A stretch of DNA of 64,000 nt, taken from Lachnospiraceae bacterium. GTDB lineage: Bacteria; Bacillota; Clostridia; Lachnospirales; Lachnospiraceae. The notes beneath the pieces are model-generated. The model was given only the letters and a program-made list of their open reading frames with translations. It was not told the DNA's origin and did not search any database. A program made the translations under genes and the position numbers. This document shows, in pieces, positions 27,442 to 36,367 of this stretch (positions are counted from its first letter, which is position 1; each line of letters opens with the position of its first letter). The DNA lies in NCBI GenBank assembly GCA_017387565.1, contig JAFOEY010000052.1:1-64000 (forward strand). The letters run 5' to 3'.

Positions 27442-29631
27442 TTATTCTTCATGATGTGTCGCCGGCACAAAAACCCGTTCCTTTAACGGATCCTCTTCAG
27501 CTTTTTTCGTTTCTTCCATTGCTTCTTTACAGAAATTTGCCTGTGCTCCGAAAAGTTCTTTTCCGCGGCGGTCTATTCTATCATAATTTCCATCCTTATC
27601 CAAAAGCTGAGCCTTCATGGTATCTTTCAACAGACAGTTTAAAATATGCTGTACTTCTTCCTTCAAATCCGGCTGCTCAATGGGAAACAGTATTTCCACA
27701 CGGCGGTTTAAATTACGCGGCATCCAGTCTGCACTGGCAAGGTAATATTCCGGATTTCCACCGTTTTCAAAATAAAAGATACGACTGTGCTCTAAGAAGG
27801 TTCCCACAATGGAACGAACCGTAATATTTTCAGATACCCCGGGAATGCCGACTTTCAAGCAGCAAATTCCCCGGACAATCAATTCTATTTTAACGCCTGC
27901 CGCACTTGCCTGATACAAAGCCTCTATAATGTCTCTATCACAAAGAGAATTCATCTTGGCTACAATTCGTGCCTCGTTCCCCTGCTTTGCCTGTTCAATT
28001 TCACGGTTTATCAAATATAAAAATCTGTTTTTTAACCACAGCGGGGCAAGTGCCAGCTTATTCCAGCTTCTTGGCTCGGAATAACCGGAAAGCATGTTGA
28101 ATACCGCCGTTGCGTCTTCTCCGATATCTTCGCGACAGGTTAAAAGTCCGAGATCCGTATACAGCTTTGCAGTCGCATCGTTGTAATTACCGGTTCCCAA
28201 ATGCACATAACGGCGAATTCCGTCCTCTTCCCTGCGGACTACCAGTGTGATCTTACTGTGGGTTTTTAATCCGACCAGTCCGTAAATAACATGGCAGCCT
28301 GCTTTTTCCAGTTTCTTTGCCCAGACAATATTATTTTCCTCGTCAAAACGGGCTTTTAATTCCACCAAAACCGAAACCTGTTTTCCGTTTTCAGCCGCAT
28401 GAGCCAAAGCCGCAATAATGGGCGAATTGCCACTGACACGATACAAGGTCTGCTTAATGGCAAGCACCTGCGGATCTCTTGCAGCATTTTTTATAAAATC
28501 TACCACCGGCGAAAAGGTCTGATAAGGATGGTGAAGCAGAATATCCTGTTTGCGAATCTGTTCAAAAATATCGCAATCAGCCGGAAGCTGTGGCACCGGC
28601 TGTGGAATATAAGGTTTTTCCTTCAGCTCATCAAAGCCGTCCAGCCCGTATAATTTCATCAGCACGGTCAAATCCAATGGTCCGTTGATATAATAGATTT
28701 CTTCTTCGGAAACCTTCAGTTCCTTGCGAATAATACGGAGTAACGACTTATCAATACCGTCCTCAACCTCTAACCGGATGGCTTCTCCCCACTGACGCTT
28801 TTTCAACTGTTTCTCAATCTCTTTTAACAGATCTTCCGCTTCATCTTCTTCGATGGAAAGATCCGCATTTCGCATAACACGGAACGGGTGAACGCTTAAG
28901 ACATCATAATTTAAAAAGAGTTTTTCAATATTTCTCTCAATAATTTCTTCTAAAAAGATGAAAGTCCGCTGTTGCTGTTCCGGAATTTCAAAAATACGTG
29001 GCAAAACACTGGGAACCTGAACAGTTGCAAATTCGATTTCATCATCTTTACTCTCTTTTAATCCCTTTGTGCTTCCTTTGTCTTCCTTAACGGCCTTTTC
29101 GTCTTTTATACCTTTTTTTCGAACCAATGCACCCAGATTGAGGGATTTGTTACGGATTAACGGAAACGGTCTTGATGAATCCACGGCCATGGGCGTTAAA
29201 ACCGGATATACCGTATCTTCAAAATAGGCATCCACAAACTCAGCCTGCTTTTTGGTCAGTTTTTCATGATGCGTAATAATCTGAATCCCGTTTAGAGATA
29301 ACTGTGGCAAAAGGCTCCTGTTATACGTAGAATACTGCATGTGTACCAGCGCGTGTGTCTCTTTATTAATTGCCTCAAGCTGTTCTTGCGGCGTCATACC
29401 TGCAATATCTTTTTTGTGATATTTGGCGTGTACCATATCCTTTAAGGAAGCCACGCGGACCATGAAAAATTCATCCAGATTGGAGGCTGTGATACTCAAA
29501 AATTTTAGTCTTTCAAATAATGGATTTTCTTTATCCCTTGCTTCATACAGAATTCGATAATCAAATTTTAACCAGCTCAATTCGCGGTTCTCATAATACT
29601 TCGGATCCTGAAAATTAATCTCGTTTGCCAT
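27442..29631 (-). CDS. ppk1: Polyphosphate kinase
   Basis: 729 residues, PPK1 type. FQDPKYYENRELSWLKFDYR is the N-terminal family start; the body shows the PLD-like fold with the phospho-histidine in VGLKTHSKITLVVRR and YVHLGTGNYND. It adds the gamma phosphate of ATP to polyphosphate. A lysine-rich, acidic linker near residues 180-200 (KGIKDEKAVKEDKG) looks like an insertion. AGGAGGAAGC precedes the ATG, and the ppx stop lies 11 bp upstream, so the two are coupled. Confidence 0.96.
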   Translation of the reverse strand: MANEINFQDPKYYENRELSWLKFDYRILYEARDKENPLFERLKFLSITASNLDEFFMVRVASLKDMVHAKYHKKDIAGMTPQEQLEAINKETHALVHMQYSTYNRSLLPQLSLNGIQIITHHEKLTKKQAEFVDAYFEDTVYPVLTPMAVDSSRPFPLIRNKSLNLGALVRKKGIKDEKAVKEDKGSTKGLKESKDDEIEFATVQVPSVLPRIFEIPEQQQRTFIFLEEIIERNIEKLFLNYDVLSVHPFRVMRNADLSIEEDEAEDLLKEIEKQLKKRQWGEAIRLEVEDGIDKSLLRIIRKELKVSEEEIYYINGPLDLTVLMKLYGLDGFDELKEKPYIPQPVPQLPADCDIFEQIRKQDILLHHPYQTFSPVVDFIKNAARDPQVLAIKQTLYRVSGNSPIIAALAHAAENGKQVSVLVELKARFDEENNIVWAKKLEKAGCHVIYGLVGLKTHSKITLVVRREEDGIRRYVHLGTGNYNDATAKLYTDLGLLTCREDIGEDATAVFNMLSGYSEPRSWNKLALAPLWLKNRFLYLINREIEQAKQGNEARIVAKMNSLCDRDIIEALYQASAAGVKIELIVRGICCLKVGIPGVSENITVRSIVGTFLEHSRIFYFENGGNPEYYLASADWMPRNLNRRVEILFPIEQPDLKEEVQHILNCLLKDTMKAQLLDKDGNYDRIDRRGKELFGAQANFCKEAMEETKKAEEDPLKERVFVPATHHEE

Positions 29632-29642
29632 CTTGCTTCCTC

Positions 29643-31184
29643 CTATACGCGTCTTTTGTGCTTAATCACAGGCCGGACGCTGTATACTTCTTCAAAAAAT
29701 TTTGCTCTGGCAGTTAATAAACCGGTCTCTAAGGTAATATCTTCGGTTGTATCAACCGTAATCACGAGCTGATTGTCCCTGAGACTGGTTTTGACATTCT
29801 GAAATTTCTGCTTATGACTTCGATCCAGTCCGTTTGCCACACGTAAAATAGCAGTAAGCTTTGCAATCACCAGATAAGCTTCTCTGCTTAACGTCGTATG
29901 TTCACCAAGCTTATCATAGTATTCAAATTCATCCCGGTTGTATTTTGCCACATAAGCAACCATCTCCCGTTCCGTATGTGACAGACCAATGATTTCCGTG
30001 GCCATGATAATCCGGAAACTGCATTCCCCGACATCTGTCTGTGAAATATATTTTCCACAGTCATTGAGCTGTGCCGCAATCTGTAACAATAACCGCTCAC
30101 GCTTTCCAAGTCCGTGTACCTTTTTCATCGTATCAAAAATAGACACTGCTAACTGCTCAATGCTTTCATTTCGCTTTCTGCTGCACATATAACGTTTGCT
30201 GATTGTCTGTGTCGATGCAATAATATCCTTTTCAAAATCATGGGAAATCGTAATCAGATTGTTTTTCTGTGCATATTCATAGGCAATACCGTCACAAAGC
30301 GTTGTTCCGGGTGCCCAGATATGGCTTGCACCGGTTACTTCCATAATCCGTTTAATTAGAACCGCACTGTAAAACATCAAAGAAGCATGTTCTTCGGATA
30401 TTTCCAAAGCCAGACTGAAGTCAATCCGGTTTTTGTGACTGACTTCATCCATGAACTTCAGATAATCCTCATAATCAATTTCTCCCGGAACTTTACAGAT
30501 TTTATTTTTCTGCAACACAACGGAAAGATAGTCATCCACGACAATCAGGTTCTGGATTTCACGCTCTTTTAAATACATTTTTTTGAATAACGAAAACTGA
30601 TTGTTTACCATCTCTTCAATCAGTTTTTCAGACTGTCCGCTTCGCGGCGCAAGTGCTTCAAGACGTTCCCTAAGACGCATAACACCAAGACGCATATTTT
30701 GTGTGGTGACCAGTGAATCCTTTTCAAAGAGTGAAATCTGAACACTTCCGCCACCAATATCCAGTATGGCACTACCACCTTCGATACACTTATCAAAAGC
30801 CTCTCCTTTAGTTGCGATTGCCTTATAATTTAAAAAGCGTTGCTCCGAGTTACTGATGACATCTACGGTCATACCGGTCCGGTTTTTAATCTGATCTAAT
30901 ACAATCAGTGTATTTTCTGTTTCCCGGATGGCACTCGTACCATATGCCTTATAAGCATCAACCTTGTATGTTTTCATAATTTCTTTGAAATCACGAAGCG
31001 TATCACACAATTCATCCATTTTTTCGCGGGAAAGCTTTCCCGTCTTGTATGAATCCACACCCAGTGCCAGTCGGTGATTGATACAGTCGATTTCCTTAAT
31101 CCCGGATTTGGACGAGATTTCAAATATTTTCATCGTCAGTTCATAGGAACCGACATCAATTGCCGCAAATAATTTTACTGCCAT
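29643..31184 (-). CDS. ppx: Exopolyphosphatase / pppGpp phosphohydrolase family
   Basis: About 513 residues. FAAIDVGSYELTMKIFEIS at the start and AILDIGGGSVQISLF in the middle are the two nucleotide/phosphate loops of the ASKHA fold; a C-terminal HD-like region (about 315-500) follows, giving the long PPX form. I start at 31184 (AAAGAGGT upstream) rather than at an ATG 26 codons earlier. It trims polyphosphate from the end, opposing the downstream ppk1. With rel in the same window the pair may link polyphosphate to the stringent response, but that is inference. Confidence 0.92.
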   Translation of the reverse strand: MAVKLFAAIDVGSYELTMKIFEISSKSGIKEIDCINHRLALGVDSYKTGKLSREKMDELCDTLRDFKEIMKTYKVDAYKAYGTSAIRETENTLIVLDQIKNRTGMTVDVISNSEQRFLNYKAIATKGEAFDKCIEGGSAILDIGGGSVQISLFEKDSLVTTQNMRLGVMRLRERLEALAPRSGQSEKLIEEMVNNQFSLFKKMYLKEREIQNLIVVDDYLSVVLQKNKICKVPGEIDYEDYLKFMDEVSHKNRIDFSLALEISEEHASLMFYSAVLIKRIMEVTGASHIWAPGTTLCDGIAYEYAQKNNLITISHDFEKDIIASTQTISKRYMCSRKRNESIEQLAVSIFDTMKKVHGLGKRERLLLQIAAQLNDCGKYISQTDVGECSFRIIMATEIIGLSHTEREMVAYVAKYNRDEFEYYDKLGEHTTLSREAYLVIAKLTAILRVANGLDRSHKQKFQNVKTSLRDNQLVITVDTTEDITLETGLLTARAKFFEEVYSVRPVIKHKRRV

Positions 31185-31320
31185 TTTATGTACCTCTTTT
31201 CCAATGACATCATATGATATCAGAGTCAAAAGTATCTCTTTGGAACCCGCAGATATCATCATATCTTATAAATGTAAAATACAATCCAAAAAAATGTAAA
31301 AAGCAAATAAATTAACCTTT

Positions 31321-31401
31321 TTACAATTGTTTGTTAAAAAAAAGTTTGCTATTCTACTCACAGACTGTATGTGGGCAGTCAGCACATAAACACAATTGTA
31401 A
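31321..31401. repeat. 81-bp element with TTACAATTGT ends, carrying a family H half-site
   Basis: TTACAATTGT (31321) and ACAATTGTAA (to 31401) form 10-bp terminal inverted repeats. Between them 31351-31385 reads ATTCTACTCACAGACTGTAT, GTGGGCAGTCAGCAC, the reverse complement (one base longer) of 34792-34825. It lies between ppx and pheA. Confidence 0.65.
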
Positions 31402-31414
31402 AACAGGCGGTAAA

Positions 31415-32539
31415 TTAATAATTTCCGAGAATTTTCATATTACGTGCTTCATCTCTTAAACCGCGCAGCGCATTCTTAACGGCACCATCTGCCAGATTTC
31501 CTTCAAAGTCAACAAAAAAGCGGTATTCCCAGTTGCGATCTTCAATCGGGCGGCTTTCAATTTTACACAAATTCAGATTATTGTAAATAAAATGAGAAAG
31601 CATATGATAAAGCGATCCGCTTTCATGCGGAATTTCAAAACAGATACTGATTTTTTTTGCATCCTTTAAAAATACTTTCTGATTGGTAACAATGATAAAT
31701 CTGGTGGAATTGGTATCAGACTGGTTGATTCCCTTTTTTAATACATCCAGACCATAAATTTCACCGGCATACGCACTGGCAATGGCAGCCTGTGTCTTAT
31801 CCCCGTCCTTAACAACCTTTTGTGCCGCAAAGGCATTATTCTGCATGCTGATTTGTTTCCAGTCATGTTCACTCAAAAATCTGGCACTCTGCATCAGAGA
31901 CTGCGGATGCGAATAAACGGTCTTGATATCCTCCATCGTCGAGCCGGGAACACCCAACAGACAATGCTCAATTTTAATAATCTGCTCTCCTACGATGTAA
32001 TTTTCAAACTCCACAAGCAAATCATACACTTCACTAATGATTCCTGCCGTTGAATTTTCAATGGGTAATACGGCAAAATCGGCACTTCCCTCTTCAATGG
32101 CAGACATGGCATCGCGGAACGTATTCACATGAAAACTTTGAATCTTATCTCCGAAATACTGAACCATGGCAGCCTGTGAATAAGCACCTTCTGCTCCCTG
32201 AAAAACCACACGGACCTTACCGTCATCCAGACTGTCCACTCCCATAAAAGGCAGTCTGCCGATACTGCCGTGTTCCGCCAAAATCTGATACTGCAGTTTC
32301 CGGCTCACCGACATAATCTGTTCAAACAATTCCTCAACTGCACGACTTGTAAAATCACTGGTGGTCAGTGCTTTGACCTTACGGATTTTTTCTTCTTCCC
32401 GAACACGGTCAAATACCTTTTTTCCATTCTCTATTTTATATTCAGCAACCTGCTTACAGATGTTCACGCGCTTTTCGTAAAGCTCAACAATCTGTTTGTC
32501 AATCACATCAATTTCATCCCGTAATTGTAATAAATCCAT
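31415..32539 (-). CDS. pheA: Chorismate mutase / prephenate dehydratase (P-protein)
   Basis: 374 residues in three domains. A chorismate mutase of AroQ type (about 1-88: RDEIDVIDKQIVELYEKR), a prephenate dehydratase (about 105-285: VRVVFQGAEGAYSQAA, NSTAGII, and the TRF motif in DTNSTRFIIV) and a C-terminal ACT domain with HESGSLYHML and KIESRP, the phenylalanine-binding signature. It turns chorismate into phenylpyruvate and should be inhibited by phenylalanine. The 5' leader is an unusual 17-bp repeat array. Confidence 0.95.
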   Translation of the reverse strand: MDLLQLRDEIDVIDKQIVELYEKRVNICKQVAEYKIENGKKVFDRVREEEKIRKVKALTTSDFTSRAVEELFEQIMSVSRKLQYQILAEHGSIGRLPFMGVDSLDDGKVRVVFQGAEGAYSQAAMVQYFGDKIQSFHVNTFRDAMSAIEEGSADFAVLPIENSTAGIISEVYDLLVEFENYIVGEQIIKIEHCLLGVPGSTMEDIKTVYSHPQSLMQSARFLSEHDWKQISMQNNAFAAQKVVKDGDKTQAAIASAYAGEIYGLDVLKKGINQSDTNSTRFIIVTNQKVFLKDAKKISICFEIPHESGSLYHMLSHFIYNNLNLCKIESRPIEDRNWEYRFFVDFEGNLADGAVKNALRGLRDEARNMKILGNY

Positions 32540-32551
32540 CTTCTGTCTCTT

Positions 32552-32700
32552 TTCTGTTCTATTTTGTTTTTCTGTTCTATTCTGTTTTCTGTTCTATTCT
32601 GTTTTCTGTTCTATTTTGTTTTCTGTTCTATTCTGTTTTCTGTTCTATTCTGTTTTCTGTTCTATTTTGTTTTCTGTTCTATTTTGTTTCATTCTATTTC
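32552..32700. repeat. Pyrimidine-rich tandem array of about 17 bp upstream of pheA
   Basis: About eight to nine units of TTTTCTGTTCTATTYTG, nearly exact, run from 15 bp before the pheA start to 32700. On the coding strand it is purine-rich (AGAACAGAAAACA) with no pairing potential of its own. The rest of 32701-32790 holds only a weak ATATATGAT/ATCATATAT dyad near 32757-32786. Confidence 0.85.
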
Positions 32701-32790
32701 ATTTTATTGTGCTCAGTTTATTGCTCTGTTGCCATATCCCCAACACGTGCTACTCACATCATATATAATGTATTGTATATATGATGTGTA

Positions 32791-33825
32791 TCATTTCTTA
32801 TTCAGTGCAGCCTCTTCTGCAGCCGTAAATGTCTGAACACCGCCTCCGCCTAAGGCATTGTATTGATACATCGGTGTCGAAATCCCGAATTCTGAAAAAT
32901 AGAAGACGCCTCCCGCTACTCCGAAGTTTGTGTAGTTACCTTCTGCTAACTCCACAGGTTCACTTCCATCCGCACGGATTTGCATCAAAGCAGGCTCCAT
33001 CTTGGAATTTTTCTGATAGAATATATAATCTCCGCAGCAGATAAAGGTATCACAGCGGTCATCGGTTATTTTTTCCGCCTCTCCTGACGCGATATTATAA
33101 CGATACAAACAGTAATCATCATCAATATTCATAAAATAAAAATATCCGTTCTGGTAATCCGGATTCCAGATATTTCCATCATAGATCATCTGGGAAGTCC
33201 TTGTTTTCGGATCATAAACATATAAATAATGATCCCCTTCTTTTCCGTTATAATAAATCTTTCCGTCATAGACACAGGCAGGATTGGCATCAAAGCTCAT
33301 CACTTTTTCCGCTTCCTTATTTCTGACATCCATTCTCTGTAATGATATTCCATCCTGATTATCATACCGCTGATAATACAGATCATTGTCAATCAACTGA
33401 ACAACACCGCATGTCACTTTTTCCATGCACTTGGTCTTATTTCCTTTTTTATCTGTCCGGTACAATCCCAGCATGGACACCTTAAATCCTCCCATCCCCG
33501 TGACCGAGGAAAGATTGTTGATAAAATAATAAACATTGTTTTTGTCAACATTGATATAGGATACCGGACTGTCGGTAAGACATTTTGCACCCGTTCCGTC
33601 AAGATTCATGACATAGAGCCGGTTGTTATCATACGCATTGGCAAAAAACAGCTTTCCGTCCTTTTCACAAAACATTCCACCGTTATTCAGATTGCCGGTT
33701 GTATTTCCTACCGTTCCCTCAGGATTGGAATGCAGATAATCTTTGAATGTATTATACGCAATACCACCGCCAAGTCCCAAAATAATTACGCCAATAATTA
33801 TGATTAATTTGATTTTGTCTGACAT
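32791..33825 (-). CDS. DUF5050-type membrane-anchored beta-propeller protein
   Basis: 344 residues. One N-terminal transmembrane segment (about 5-24, KLIIIIGVIILGLGGGIAY) anchors an extracellular part made of repeated strands of the type LYVMNLDGTGAKCLTDSP..YINV...VYYFIN, about 45 residues each, which fits the DUF5050 propeller-like family common in Lachnospiraceae. Function unknown; ligand binding outside the cell is likely. Its start overlaps the folBK stop by 22 bp and its ribosome site AAGGAG lies inside that gene, so it is translated from the folate operon. Confidence 0.85.
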   Translation of the reverse strand: MSDKIKLIIIIGVIILGLGGGIAYNTFKDYLHSNPEGTVGNTTGNLNNGGMFCEKDGKLFFANAYDNNRLYVMNLDGTGAKCLTDSPVSYINVDKNNVYYFINNLSSVTGMGGFKVSMLGLYRTDKKGNKTKCMEKVTCGVVQLIDNDLYYQRYDNQDGISLQRMDVRNKEAEKVMSFDANPACVYDGKIYYNGKEGDHYLYVYDPKTRTSQMIYDGNIWNPDYQNGYFYFMNIDDDYCLYRYNIASGEAEKITDDRCDTFICCGDYIFYQKNSKMEPALMQIRADGSEPVELAEGNYTNFGVAGGVFYFSEFGISTPMYQYNALGGGGVQTFTAAEEAALNKK

Positions 33826-34631
33826 AAATTCTCCTTCATATCTTTCATTGTCAGCCGATAGACAGGGTGCACAAATCCCGGTGCAATTTCTGCCATGGGG
33901 ATTAACACAAAATCACGATTTTTTATATCAATATGAGGAATGGTCAGGTATTCATCCTCTAAAATCATCTCATCATAGAATAAAATATCCAGATCCAGCG
34001 TCCGGTTTCCCCAATGAACAGTTCTAACTCTTCCAGCCTTTTGCTCAATTTCATGGCACACACGCAATAATTCATAAGGTGTTAATAAAGTTTTGACTTT
34101 TATCACACCATTTAAAAAAGCTTCGGTTGCAACGTCCCCATAAGCTTCTGTCTCAATTATTTCCGAAGTACGCAAAACATAGATGTCATTTTCATTTTCC
34201 AGCATTTCCAATCCCTGCCTGATATATTCCTCACGATCCCCAAGATTGGAACCAAAAGCAATATAAGCTACATGCCACCCTCTTTTTACTGTCACGGAAA
34301 CATCTTCAAAAGGTAAGGGAATCGGTGCCTGCGGTTTGCTTACCTTCAACGTAACTGAATGAACCAACGGATATTTTAACAAAATTTCCCTTGCCAGATT
34401 TTCCACAACCGCTTCAAGTAACTTATAGGTGTTTTTTTTCATATATTTGTCAATGAACATGCTGACCGAACCATAATCTACCGATTCGGACAATTCATCC
34501 CGCAAACCGGCTTCTCTGGTATCTACATCCAATATGGCACTGACATAAAAATTCTGTCCCTGTGCCAATTCCTCGGGATACACCCCATGATGCGCAAAAA
34601 CTTTTAACCGATCAATTCTGATTTGATCCAT
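33804..34631 (-). CDS. folBK: Dihydroneopterin aldolase / HPPK fusion
   Basis: About 275 residues from the ATG at 34631. The N-terminal half is FolB (MDQIRIDRLKVFAHHGVYPE, then SVDYGSV and LAREIL), the C-terminal half from about residue 121 is FolK (VAYIAFGSNLGDREEYI, then GNRTLDLDILFYD and IPHI). The two act in successive steps of dihydropterin formation: FolB splits dihydroneopterin, FolK adds pyrophosphate. The start lies just after AAAGGG at 9 bp; an earlier ATG 16 codons up is possible. It follows folP on the same strand with the family H repeat between. Confidence 0.93.
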   Translation of the reverse strand: MDQIRIDRLKVFAHHGVYPEELAQGQNFYVSAILDVDTREAGLRDELSESVDYGSVSMFIDKYMKKNTYKLLEAVVENLAREILLKYPLVHSVTLKVSKPQAPIPLPFEDVSVTVKRGWHVAYIAFGSNLGDREEYIRQGLEMLENENDIYVLRTSEIIETEAYGDVATEAFLNGVIKVKTLLTPYELLRVCHEIEQKAGRVRTVHWGNRTLDLDILFYDEMILEDEYLTIPHIDIKNRDFVLIPMAEIAPGFVHPVYRLTMKDMKENLCQTKSN

Positions 34632-34705
34632 AAAACCACACCCTTTCATCCTTCTGAACGTATCTTTCCATTTTTGCAAATAGCAGTTTCATCTATTCCC
34701 CAAAT

Positions 34706-34838
34706 GATATCATTTACATATTCTATCACAGACGCGTTCTCACTTGGATAACAACGTAGCAGTACTAAATTCGCAATAAATTGCTCATTAAGTGCTGACG
34801 CCCACATACAGTCTGTGAGTAGAATATGTAAATTATAT
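34706..34838. repeat. MITE-like element H with about 28-bp inverted ends
   Basis: ATTTACATATTCTATCACAG (34712) and its mirror CTGTGAGTAGAATATGTAAA form the inner terminal repeats; pairing extends outward to GATATC/TATATC. The inside (GCGTTCTCACTTGGATAAC ... GTGCTGACGC) pairs again. Total 133 bp, no coding capacity. The two halves recur alone at 19687 and 31351. Confidence 0.75.
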
Positions 34839-34856
34839 CTCATCTGCAATATAGAA

Positions 34857-35663
34857 TCATGAATGCAAAATTGCTTCCGTCATGCGAATGGCTCTGACAT
34901 TTTCCTTAATGTCATGAACGCGGACAAAACCCGCACCCTTCATCACTCCGATGACGGTTGTTGCAATTGTTCCCTCCACACGGGAATCCGCCGGCAAGTC
35001 CAAAGTCAGACCAATCACAGACTTTCTGGAGGTTCCTAAAAGAATAGGAAGTCCAAACGAATGCAGTTCCTCCAGTTTGTTGATAATCTCCAAATTATTT
35101 TCATAGGTCTTTCCAAATCCCACGCCAGGATCAATACAGATATCGGAATAGGGAATTCCTGCATTTTGTGCAATCTCCAATGTTTCTTCCAAATCACGTA
35201 GGACATCCTGCATAAAATTCTGATAATCCGGCTTTTGTCTGTTGTGCATCAGACAACAGGTCATTTTATTTTTGGCAATGACCTCTGCCATCCTTGCATC
35301 ATATTTTAATCCCCAGATGTCATTAATCATGTCGGCACCGGCCTTAATCCCGGCTTCTGCTACCTTGCTTTTATAAGTATCCAGAGAAATCGGAATATCA
35401 AATCTCTGACTCAGTGCTTCGATAACCGGTACCACTCTTTCTATTTCTTCCTCATCAGATAACAAGGTATAACCCGGTCTTGTTGACTCGCCTCCGACAT
35501 CCAGAATATGTGCACCGTCCCGAATCATTTCCTCAGCATGGAACAACGCCTTATCCAAATTATTCCATTTACCACCGTCAGAAAAAGAATCCGGGGTGAC
35601 ATTTAGAATTCCCATAACATAGCAGTGATGATCTGTATCAAAAATTTTGTCTTTTATTTTCAT
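34857..35663 (-). CDS. folP: Dihydropteroate synthase
   Basis: 268 residues, TIM barrel. The pterin and pABA/PPi loops are NVTPDSFSDGG and GGESTRPG; further blocks are DMINDIWGL and DPGVGFGKT, and LLGTSRKSVIG near the C-terminus. It joins pABA to the pterin pyrophosphate made by FolK, encoded next. No resistance-type insertion is seen in the loops. It lies 146 bp from folE; that gap shows no terminator. Confidence 0.96.
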   Translation of the reverse strand: MKIKDKIFDTDHHCYVMGILNVTPDSFSDGGKWNNLDKALFHAEEMIRDGAHILDVGGESTRPGYTLLSDEEEIERVVPVIEALSQRFDIPISLDTYKSKVAEAGIKAGADMINDIWGLKYDARMAEVIAKNKMTCCLMHNRQKPDYQNFMQDVLRDLEETLEIAQNAGIPYSDICIDPGVGFGKTYENNLEIINKLEELHSFGLPILLGTSRKSVIGLTLDLPADSRVEGTIATTVIGVMKGAGFVRVHDIKENVRAIRMTEAILHS

Positions 35664-35809
35664 TTTAACTACTCTCTCTTTATTCTTTTTAACATCCGTT
35701 ATCAGTTCATTTTACATTCACGTCACTTTCATGCCATTGCTTTTTCTTTTTTTGCGCTGTACCACTTCGTGACGTTTTATACGATTGGATCTGTTTTTTG
35801 TATTTCATT

Positions 35810-36367
35810 CTACTCACGCAGCATCTGATAAAAACTGTTCTGAAGCTTTTCATCATCTGCAAAAGCGCCACGTGTCACGATGGTAACCGTTTTGCTTCCC
35901 GGCTTTTTTACGCCTCGCATCGTCATGCACATATGCTCTGCCTCGATCATGACCATCGCACCTTTGGCATGCAATTCCTCCATCAGGGCATCTGCAATCT
36001 GCGCACCCATCTTTTCCTGAATCTGAAGACGCTTGGCATATACTTCGACCGTACGCGCAATCTTGCTTAAACCCACAACCTTTCCGTTTGGAATATAAGC
36101 CACGTGTGCTTTTCCGTAAAAAGGCATCAGATGATGCTCGCACATGGAATAGAAAACAATATCTTTTTCCAATACGATTTCATTGTGTCCGGCTGTAAAT
36201 GTCTTTTGTAAGTGTTGTGAAGCGTCCTGGTCCATACCGGCAAAGATTTCTTCGTACATACGTGCAATCCGGTCGGGAGTATCAAGTAAGCCTTCCCGAT
36301 TAACATCTTCTCCAATTCCTTCCAATAAAAGGACAACTGCTTCTTTAATTTTCTCTTTATTTACCAT
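35810..36367 (-). CDS. folE: GTP cyclohydrolase I
   Basis: 185 residues. Zinc and active-site residues lie in [10 protein letters not shown] and in [12 protein letters not shown] (C and H ligands), with [21 protein letters not shown] between. It makes dihydroneopterin triphosphate from GTP, first step of folate synthesis. The start overlaps the folC stop by 11 bp, and GAGGAGAG inside folC serves as ribosome site, so translation is coupled. Confidence 0.96.
   Translation of the reverse strand: MVNKEKIKEAVVLLLEGIGEDVNREGLLDTPDRIARMYEEIFAGMDQDASQHLQKTFTAGHNEIVLEKDIVFYSMCEHHLMPFYGKAHVAYIPNGKVVGLSKIARTVEVYAKRLQIQEKMGAQIADALMEELHAKGAMVMIEAEHMCMTMRGVKKPGSKTVTIVTRGAFADDEKLQNSFYQMLRE

Noticed and set aside
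32496..32836. Two Phe/Ser-rich frames on the plus strand
   Set aside because: Simple translations of the pheA-leader tandem array.
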